The notes below the pieces were generated by a model. That model was not told the DNA's origin. It saw only the letters and a program-made list of their open reading frames with translations, and did not search any database. 64,000 nucleotides of DNA from Phlebopus portentosus (Eukaryota; Basidiomycota; Agaricomycetes; Boletales; Boletinellaceae), in the NCBI GenBank assembly GCA_037892935.1, contig JAYXKI010000004.1, positions 2,480,001 to 2,544,000 of the forward strand, read 5' to 3'. The position numbers and the translations under genes are program-made. Within the stretch, counting starts at the first letter, position 1, and the number at the start of each line of letters is the position of its first letter. This document shows, one piece after another, positions 56,359-64,000 of the stretch.

Positions 56359-57751
56359 TCAATACACATACGCCAAGTAAAGGCAACTGACCTCCACCTC
56401 ATCCACATTCTCACTAGACTCGAATTCTCGCTCTTTAGACATTGAAATGGATAGTGTCTCCAGATGACTCATAGTTGGTGCACGTTGATGGAACACCTCA
56501 GATAGCTCGTCAAAACGCATGTCTTCGTTCCGAGGCTTGGAATCAGCATCAGCTGAAGCAAACTCAAGTTCTAGGCTCTTGACCCATTTTGTTCCGCCTG
56601 GCGTTGACCCAGTCACACCAAAGGTACACGCAAAGCTTGCAACGCTCCTTCTCCAAATCTTTGCATCTTCTACGTAGGGTTCTTGAGGCGGCGCCTCTGG
56701 ATCCTCGAAACGATTGTTTCGAAGAGCATCATAATCCGTCAAGTCATGCTGCCCTTCGTCGTCACCAATCTGTTCACGGAGTAAGTCGATAACGTAGAAC
56801 AGAGGGATAAGCTCTGGAACTCCGCGACAATCGACCGAGAGTAACTCTAAGTGTGCGCACTTCCTGATAAACTCTCGAAGGGAGCTTGACCTAAATTCGA
56901 GATAGTCTATCGAGAAATGCTTCAATTTTTGGAAACAGGGAGGTCCTCCGGGCGCATATATTCCGTCATCCGCTCCAAGGAAATCTACCATCTTGGTGCA
57001 CAAGTGCTTCTCGCTCCTGATAGACAGCGTGATAAGCTTGGGTTCAAAGAACCACATGGCATCTCGCACAGAGTGGCAGGCTCCGAAGTCATTCGTCAGG
57101 ATGCTCAAATTAGCTATCTGAGGTAGCGACCACGACCTCCTCCTCATCAGGACAGCGTTCATTCGAGTCCATCCTGGCTCAGGCTGACGAATGGACAGGG
57201 TTCGCAGTGCCTTTAAAGGGATGAGGGCGTGGATCGTGTCATACGTGATACGGAAGTTGGACAAATTCAGAGTAGTGATCGAAGGGAAATGCGAAAGTAG
57301 ATTTGTAACGACCACTTCGTGGTCATGACGAACGATGTCGTAGTTGAATCCACACATCTCACAGATTGACGGACGTTCCAATGACAAGAATCTATTTAGA
57401 GGGGACACAATAATTAGTCTGAAGGACGATACTATAATCCGTAAGGACGCACTTTGTCTTACGTCCATAAACCGTGGCTTGAGGTGCAGTCTCTTTACCC
57501 ATCTTTTGTAGGAAGCGAGTATGGGCTTCCCCGCCTACCAAACGTACCCCATCTGAGATCTCGCTGGAGAGTGCTCTGTATCCTCGACAAATCATTGACA
57601 AGTTTTGAATATCCTTGAGAGCCATTATAATGCATTCAACATCCTCCCCAACCTTGCGAGGGTCATCATATTTCTGGTCCATGGCAAGCGAGAGCAGAGA
57701 CTGGGCGACCTTTAACTTGAGTTCGAAAGGCAGCGAGAGCATGGAAGCCAT
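56359..57751 (-). CDS. F-box/LRR-like protein
   Basis: Model: exons 57499-57751 and 56359-57431 joined by a 67-nt intron (GTAAAG...ATTATAG), 441 aa. An alternative donor at GTAAGA does not keep the frame with any nearby acceptor, so the junction is my best guess. The N-terminus MASMLSLPFELKLKVAQSLL is F-box-like. The rest has leucine-rich segments (ITTLNLSNFRIT, KALRTLSIRQ, ANLSILTNDF, KLITLSIRS, KLKHFSIDYLEF, HLELLSVDCRG), typical of fungal F-box proteins that bind substrates through LRRs. It is unrelated in sequence to the 18-54 kb family. The C-terminus may be longer if the GTCAGT near the stop is a donor. Confidence 0.68.
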
Positions 57752-57975
57752 ACTGTGTGGAGAGAAGATGGGAGGAAAAAGAGGTGGCTGAGAGGGCATA
57801 CGAGAAGGCGCATGCGTTAAATACCCAGTAGGGCGTACTTCGGCGTGGCTGACTTCAGGCCACCAAGTCACAATGCCCATATGGAAATTGGTTCGGAAGT
57901 CCCCATGATGTCCGGGCCACAGTGCAATTCGAATACAAGGCAAATAACAGTCAGAATTTATTCCCATTTACACAA

Positions 57976-58464
57976 TCAAAAATCTTCAATGCGATATACT
58001 TCATAAGCGACCTCTTCATATGGATGTACCTGCCAGTGGTGATTAATATTTCACTAAAACGCTCCGAAAAAAAAAAAAAAAAAACAGGCTGTTGGCAAAC
58101 CTTTTTCAGTTCGCTTACAGCACCTCGGATCTGCTCGCTCGTTCCCTCGTCTCGGACGAGCACTTCGACGCGATTTTCTTCTACTTTCTCCAGCCTACCA
58201 GCCTCGCCGATAGCAGGACTGGCTGACCCGACTCCCCTGAACTGTCCTGTGAATAGGATAGATATGGTCAAAGCGCGGGTGGTCATATCTCGCTTGATAA
58301 ATTCCCACCGGATACCGACCTGTTCCCTGAGTCATAAAAGCGCATTGTTCATATTCACCAATGCGACCGACATGCAAAGGGTACGCTTTGAATAAGCGGT
58401 CTAGGACTTCTGTAGTATTCTTCGGTGGGCAGAAGAAGACGAGCTTGAAGCGAGATGCCGCCAT
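57976..58464 (-). CDS. NIF3 C-terminal-domain-like small protein
   Basis: Exons 58320-58464, 58101-58246 and 57976-58029 (introns 73 and 71 nt) give 114 aa. It begins FKLVFFCPPKNTTEVLDRLF, then GRIGEYEQCAF and GTGQFRGVGSASPAIGE (joined across intron 1), and ends HPYEEVAYEVYRIEDF. These motifs define the PII/CutA-like domain inserted in NIF3/YqfO proteins, here as a stand-alone protein, as seen in many bacteria and fungi. Its role is not well known. Intron 2 has a tract of 18 T on the minus strand as polypyrimidine tract. Complete and apparently intact. Confidence 0.85.
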
Positions 58465-58600
58465 GGTGGTCGTCGAGAAGAAAAAGAGTAAATCTCAGAT
58501 CGATAAAGCTTTACGTAAGTAATGCAATCCAAATTTTGATCTAATATTATGTAAGATATGCGTCTAAGTAAAAAAAGAATCGGGTATAGCTTCAACGAAA

Positions 58601-60463
58601 CTAAATGCTCGGGGTACATGCATGTCGTTCCCTTTCAACTGTAATTTGACCGCTGAAAATATCATCCTCGACAGACTTGTCCGATCCGTTGATACGGTCA
58701 AAGAGTACTCCCCACTCCACCCACCAGGTATCAGCCTCATCAAATGCGTCGTAACCGAATGCGTCGCGGAATTCCTCCCAAGATCTAGTCAGGAAACTAT
58801 CTTCTGAGGCTGACCAGTCGCCTTGCCCTTCATTCATCTGCAAGCGCATGGATTCGTCTCTAGCTTCGCTTAATGCACCGGCGGGGAGAGTGATGAAGTC
58901 CACTTTTTGTTGTTCTGACGCAGATAGCCGCTCGCTCCTTGGATGACGGATCTCGTGGAATGCCGAGAGGAACCGCTTGATCTCGTGCTTGGATTTCAGT
59001 TTTGATAATAATCGACCTAACACAGCCGCATCTTCGATCCCAAGCGCAGCTGAATGCACCGTCCCAACCTATATCTTATCAGGCAAGCCGAACTATGATA
59101 TAAAAACGTAACTTACCAAGGATGCATGGGCGGCTTCTCCGACGACAATAACGTGTCCCGAACTATCATACCAGTACTCCGGCACATTTTCCCTATCGAC
59201 CTTTACTCGTGTGGCACTATCCGCCTTGCTAAGTATGCGGTTGAGCCTTAACAAAGTCAGCTAGGTCTGCTCCAGCGAGAAGATAACATACATTGGGGTG
59301 AGTCCCAGCTTCTCAGTACCAAGGTCTTTGACAGGTACTTGCGATTTCCAATCAACACTGACGTCGACATCCTCTTCATTCATGAAAAGCGTACATGAAA
59401 GCACGGTGTTATTTCGCTGGATGTCGTTACGAGGGTGAGCAACTAATGCTTATATCCATCGACTGTGCTTACTATTCCGAACATGCTCATGCCCCAGCCA
59501 AAGCCCATCCACATGTACCACTAAACTTCGTTAGAAGTTGACGGAGACACAGCCGCTCGCAAACATACCCTTGCATCTCCCAACAACCTCGGAATTTCTT
59601 GATCATCTTTGAATCTTGATGCCGGAATTGTGAATCTAACCGGACCATATTAACATGGGATACATCGAAACAGAATAACTTGAGACTTACAGATAGGTGG
59701 TGTAATTAATATCTAGTTTCTCTTTCCGGGTAGGCTCAAGACCCGCGCGTACGATGCTCTGGTGACCGTCTGCACCGACGATGAGATCAGCTTTCAGAGT
59801 TTTTCCCGAGCCTAAAGTTACTGTTGCCGTCTCGTTATCGACGCTGATAACTCGGGATCCAAAATTGATCTGTGCACCAGCACTGGCTGCAAGCTTGTAA
59901 AGGGAACGGACCAAATCCGCGTGCTTCTAGTGGTCAAAATACTAAGACCATATAAAACTGAAGTATTAGCTTACATGTACGGAGTACATTTCCGCGCCGA
60001 GTTCATCCATTACTTTTTTATGAAATATTAATTCGCCGATTTTCTCCTGAGTATAGGCTAAAAATATGTCCGATGACTTAGGGGTTATGATTGCTGACCG
60101 GTGATGGTGTGAAAATTTACCAGAATGAAATTCGATTTTCGGACATCTTCCACTCGTCTGGGCCAATATGTCAGGTCCTATTCCCCATTCAAAGAGAATG
60201 CGCGTCATGTTTGGAGGGCAGTGAATTACCGCAAGTCCCTTTCATGTCAGTGATCGAAACGACAATTTAAGCTTCTGACAGGATGAATGGATGTGAGATC
60301 GGCGCACCTCTGGTAGCTTTCCTGCTTCCAAGATGAGCACATTGTGACCGGCCTCTCGAAGAGCGTAAGCACAGGCCAAACCACTTATGGAAGCGCCAAC
60401 GATGATAATATCAATAGATAGTTTTGCTTTTTGGTTCGGCGAGTCTGTCATATCAGCGCACAC
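58601..60463 (-). CDS. FAD-dependent monooxygenase (salicylate hydroxylase-like)
   Basis: Eight exons: 60308-60463, 59975-60238, 59691-59926, 59569-59635, 59473-59520, 59292-59416, 59117-59246 and 58601-59068 (introns 45-69 nt), 497 aa, all phases consistent. N-terminal dinucleotide-binding motif IIIVGASISGLACAYALREA followed by LILEAG; the DG motif VGADGHQSIVR near residue 160; and the second FAD motif, here VVGEAAHASLVGTVHSAALGIEDA, where Glu replaces the usual Asp of GDAAH. These define a group A flavoprotein hydroxylase using FAD and NAD(P)H on an aromatic substrate; the substrate cannot be read from the sequence. The second exon contains GKFSHHHRSA, which looks like an insertion; splicing it out would need a 27-nt intron, so it was kept. 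ATG at 60451 is an alternative start. Confidence 0.85.
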
Positions 60464-61431
60464 TGAGCTGCGTCGTGGTCGAATGTCGGGTACAATCTAT
60501 GGTCAAGGAGCGAAGGAGAAACCAGTCGCCGACGGGTTAGGGGAGCTGCGCAATACATCATATCAAGATCGCACGCTGTGCTTCCATCTTCCGTCTATTT
60601 CAAACTCTGCCATGCTTCTTGGTTGTTGTAGACTATCGATCAGGATGAGGCTCTGATGCCAACAGAGCTATCGAGCAATGCCAATAGAATGAATACAGGG
60701 CGAATCATCACATTCGTTGCGGGTGGAGAGAGTACACGGACAGTGAGGGTGACTTGCCTACTCGCGGGAGAGCGAGGACCGACCTCGAACGACGTCAATC
60801 CCAGGAATAGATGAGATGCGATCAAGCCTCCGTAGTTACATAATCGCTATAGATCCCAGGCCTTGTTCCGAAACCAGTTCGCTATGCCTAGGAGTAAACA
60901 CATTCAAGTTGCTTGTGGACGTGCACACGACGTGCCAGTAATTCAGAGAAAAGCAAGACCAGACCCGTCACGTCGCGGTAACATGTACACCCTTGTCGTT
61001 TTCATGCGATCCAACAGTATCGGCTGAGTTATTTGGACTCCCTATGAGATTCCAGCGTCTTGGAATATGTCGGCTCTTTTTTAGTTCCCGCTATCATGAT
61101 CACGTAGGTTTCGACGAAATTCAAAGCACCTTCAGGGAGCCAAGAAGTGAGAACGCAGGTATATACGGGGCCCGAATGCCTTGGCTTGCTACTGAGTCGT
61201 TGATTCCAGAGGTCGAAAGTCGGAGTTAAGCACTTGGAGGCCGGAGGCCAAAAGCAATTGGAAATTAAATTCGCAGCGGAGAGAATAATAACTGCTACCG
61301 CGATCACGTGTAGCATCCCCACGAGGAAGACGAGATGATGAAGTCATCAGGACGATGGATAGCGCGAAGCCCGACATAAATGACAGTACTAGTGCAAGGC
61401 AGTGACATGACATTGACATGACAGCTTTTAT
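60464..61431. other. Intergenic region
   Basis: Upstream of both the monooxygenase (minus) and the gene at 61432 (plus), so it holds two divergent promoters. Short frames on both strands have no recognisable features. Confidence 0.4.
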
Positions 61432-61839
61432 ATGACGCTTCCTGTCCGATCTCTGCTCAAAGCTGCCATCGCTACGTCTAGAAGCTCGCTTCATCGCTCA
61501 ATATCTCCCGCCGTGCCACGCATCTTCTCAACAACTACGCTATCACAAACGCAGACAATGTCGAAGCCAGACCTTAAGAAGTGGACGGAAGAACGCCTCA
61601 CATCGCTATTCACTGCACCTTCCGATGATGACTTCCATGCTGCCTTTGACAGTGCATTCGCCCAGGATGATCATTCGTCGGTTGTCGTCAACGGTGAAGA
61701 GATGTCGCGAGACAAGTTCAAGGAGGAAGTTAAGGCGCAGAGGGCGGCGATGCTAAAAGCAGATGTGAAATTCGAAGACCTAAAAGAGGAGGCCGCAGGT
61801 GAACAGAGTGAAGGAGGAACTGATGTGAGCACTGCCTAG
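61432..61839 (+). CDS. Small conserved-looking protein with possible mitochondrial presequence
   Basis: Single exon, 135 aa. Residues 1-42 are rich in Arg, Ser, Ala and Leu and poor in acidic residues (VRSLLKAAIATSRSSLHRSI ... RIFSTTTLSQTQT), like a mitochondrial targeting sequence. Translation from Met43 (61558) would give a 93-aa cytosolic form, MSKPDLKKW. The rest is acidic and hydrophilic (ERLTSLFTAPSDDDFHAAFD, VVVNGEEMSRDKFKEEV), with a low-complexity end. I do not recognise the family. The contrast between presequence and body supports a real gene. Confidence 0.6.
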   Translation: MTLPVRSLLKAAIATSRSSLHRSISPAVPRIFSTTTLSQTQTMSKPDLKKWTEERLTSLFTAPSDDDFHAAFDSAFAQDDHSSVVVNGEEMSRDKFKEEVKAQRAAMLKADVKFEDLKEEAAGEQSEGGTDVSTA

Positions 61840-62995
61840 ACATCGCTGACAGTCTGTTCAATTTGCTACTAGTCTGGACCATCGATTATCAAAGGCACAT
61901 GGACAGTCACTCGGTCGCTCAAGTTTCGCATTCGCGCCGCACCCGCGCAGATTCATCGTGTCAGTACCTTCGAAGCCAAGTAAGTTCTTCGTCCTTCTGC
62001 AAGTCTTTTCAGTTTCCATCAACCCTCTTGTGCCAGAGTCGAGCCCGTATCACCTGGCTCAAGTGACTTCCGCATCGTCCATCTCACAGAAACGGTCGAA
62101 AACAAGCGGCCTCCTATCAATATTTCCCCGATCGGACGAGGTGGAGCTGCAGAGGCTGGGCAAGCAAAAGCACCGGAAGAAGAGTCACGAAAAGATGTCC
62201 ACTGATTTGCGATTACTCGGTAAGCCAAACTTCGCCATCCTCGACGTCTAAACCTAATACTACCGGACAGATAATAAATGATTTGTACTTGTATGGTCTC
62301 TGTACCAATATAATCGTGGCTATCTCCATTGTTTCACTCCAGCTTCTCCCCGAGAGTCGACTTTTCAAGCACTGTGAGACTTGCACGATGGTACTGGTCG
62401 TCGCGGATGTTGTGTCATACTACATCTACGCTCAAAGGGCGATTTATCTCGAAATGACGCATGCCGTTCGTACGTTCATCCTTTTGTGCTTAGCTTACTG
62501 TAGTCGCTTGTTCATTCCAGACAAGGCAACGACTACATTTCCGTCTCTAGAAGCAGATCGGAGATAAGCATCCCCCTGTGATGTGATTGCTTGAGTCTGA
62601 GGGAACCAAGATGCCCAAGGTAAAGGTAACAATCGAGCAAAAGTCCTATAGCCGTGTATTGTGCGCTGATATTCATTGCCAGCTGGAAACACATCCCGGT
62701 TGACGCAATTCCCTCCGGTTTTGAGAATGAAACAATGAAATAAGCGGCGAGGTCAAAGCATGACTCAGGCTGTAATCTAAAAGAACGGCCACCACGCGCA
62801 CAATAAAAATTTAATAAAGCATCATATATTCCATTATGCACCGGCCACCTCGCTAACAAAGAACATTCGCGCTGTGGCAACCCAAGACAACGCGACCACG
62901 GCCACACACGAGCGCTATATATTTTCTGTCTCCCAGTCTTCGTGCAGCAAAGTGTTACACACTCTTACATCTCCCTCTAGTGCTCGTTGTGAAAA
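61840..62995. other. Intergenic region before the SET-domain gene
   Basis: Frames at 61958-62251 and 62283-62567 (plus) and 62533-62907 (minus) are unconvincing. One plus-strand stretch has hydrophobic segments but no recognisable motif. Confidence 0.35.
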
Positions 62996-64000
62996 ATGTC
63001 TGAAAGCTCTTCTGAAGATACGTCTTCTGAATATAGCTCTTCCGAGTGTAGCGACTCCTCAGACGAATACGCGGATCGGCCCCTCCGTCCTCCTCTCGTT
63101 TACCGGTACTGCAGGACTCCTGATTGCAAGCGCGTCATAGGCGCGTGGCTACTGTACGAGGAAGTTAACGACAGGTACTCTTGCGATAATGGCTGGGCGA
63201 TACCCGAAACGCCCTTGCCAGCTCCATACGAAATCCGAGAGATAGAAGGTAAAGGACGTGGCATGATAGCTACGCGCGACATCAAAGTGAAGGAGCTGAT
63301 CATCCGCGAACGACCAGTACTTATGACGCCAGCGAAAATATACTATACGAGATCGTCGCTCAAGAGTCGGTGGCTCGAGATAGACAAGAAGTTATTACAG
63401 TTCTTGTATTGGCTTGAACAGGAGGATCGCGAGAAGGTGGTTCAGCTGCATAACTGCAAACCCCCGGAAGAATGTGGTCCCCTTGCTGGGATCGTCCGGA
63501 CGAATGCTCTTGCTGCCAGTTTTTCAGGCTCTGAGGTTTGCGAATACTATTCCTCCATCTGCTTGAATATGTGTCTTATCAACCACAGGTGAGCCGTGCT
63601 TCGCAACTTGTTCCGTCTCTGACGTCACGGATATACTGACTCCGAGTCAACACTGTTGTTGCACTTAGCTGCACCCCGAATGCATACTACTCGTTCGAAG
63701 AGAAGGACGTGACATTCTCTGTTATGGCGCAAAAAGATATCGCTGCGGGAGAAGAGATAACGATTTCGTATATTGACGGATTCATGCCACGTGCTGCGCG
63801 CCAGGCGGAACTCAAGTTGAAGTACTGCTTCACTTGTGCTTGTTCGCTGTGTTCCAAGCCGGATGCGGAGAGCGCTGCGAGCGACGAACGACGCAAGTTC
63901 ATCTCCAAGACAACCGATTCTCTGTACTCCGGTGAGATGTGGAAGAGCTGGGTTGCGTGTCCGAGGAATAGAAAGAACGCCCAAACAAAGCGCGACGTCG
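62996..64000 (+). CDS. SET-domain protein, C-terminus outside the window
   Basis: Exon 1 62996-63588, intron of 80 nt, exon 2 from 63669 to beyond the edge; at least 308 residues. Residues 1-26 are Ser/Asp/Glu-rich and probably disordered. A C-x3-C pair follows near residues 39-44. The SET domain starts at GKGRGMIATRDI (85-96), contains NHSCTPNA (196-203), formed only when the intron is removed, and EEITISYID (226-234). A cysteine cluster C-x2-C-x-C-x2-C at 251-259 looks like the post-SET zinc site. Such proteins methylate lysines of histones or other proteins using S-adenosylmethionine. The arrangement recalls SMYD/SET5-like fungal SET proteins without a visible MYND finger. Further introns after 64000 cannot be judged. 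Confidence 0.88.

Noticed and set aside
57392..57500. GTAAGA donor in the F-box/LRR-like gene
   Set aside because: It is a good match by itself, but no acceptor in range joins it to the downstream frame; the GTAAAG donor does.
60094..60120. A 27-nt GT...AG intron within the monooxygenase second exon
   Set aside because: It is far shorter than any other intron in the window, and reading through keeps the frame.

Overview
The window looks like genomic DNA of a filamentous fungus, most probably a basidiomycete of the Agaricomycetes. The evidence is dense GT-AG introns of 45-75 nt, a Ty3/gypsy element, Tc1/mariner remnants, a Crinkler-type protein, a NACHT-type STAND protein and a large F-box family. 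No rRNA, tRNA, CRISPR or prokaryotic-type operon is supported. All gene models below were spliced by eye from reading frames, GT-AG sites and agreement between paralogs; none is backed by transcript data.

Layout. 1-5.6 kb: a Ty3/gypsy retrotransposon on the minus strand. Pol is cut by the left window edge, gag is linked to pol by a -1 frame overlap with a GGGTTTT slippery heptamer, and two related LTRs lie in tandem at its 5' side. The LTR end abuts the 3' part of a decayed Tc1/mariner transposase (5.6-6.1 kb), so the retroelement sits inside that older element. 6.5-8.8 kb: an apparently intact five-exon Crinkler-like gene (665 aa: ubiquitin-like N-terminus, P-loop NTPase, nuclease-like C-terminus). 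9.7-10.15 kb: a MITE with long terminal inverted repeats. 10.3-12 kb: a seven-exon NACHT gene with one nonsense codon and an abrupt 3' end near the MITE. 14.25-14.8 kb: a small secreted cysteine-rich protein.

18.3-54.6 kb is the most unusual part: an array of at least twelve copies of one F-box gene family. I see four intact models (699-718 aa), three full-length copies with lesions and five fragments, on both strands. All full-length copies share one exon plan, including a third exon of exactly 235 nt and a strongly conserved C-terminal region (W-S-N-D-W ... S-R-W-G-P-L-D-R-D-F) that I cannot assign to a named domain. Between the first copies lie three decayed copies of a D-lactate dehydrogenase-like gene; in the third, the C-terminal part is inverted. 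This suggests that a unit of dehydrogenase plus F-box gene was duplicated and then rearranged.

54.7-64 kb returns to single-copy genes: an HtrL/YibB-like membrane protein, an F-box/LRR-like protein, a NIF3 C-terminal-domain-like protein, an FAD-dependent monooxygenase with eight exons, a small possibly mitochondrial protein, and a SET-domain protein cut by the right edge.

How the genes may work together (inference): the F-box proteins would recruit substrates to SCF ubiquitin ligases. Recent duplication and many broken copies suggest birth-and-death evolution, as in recognition or defence families. The nearby Crinkler and NACHT genes fit an accessory, fast-evolving region, but no functional link between them is shown by the sequence.
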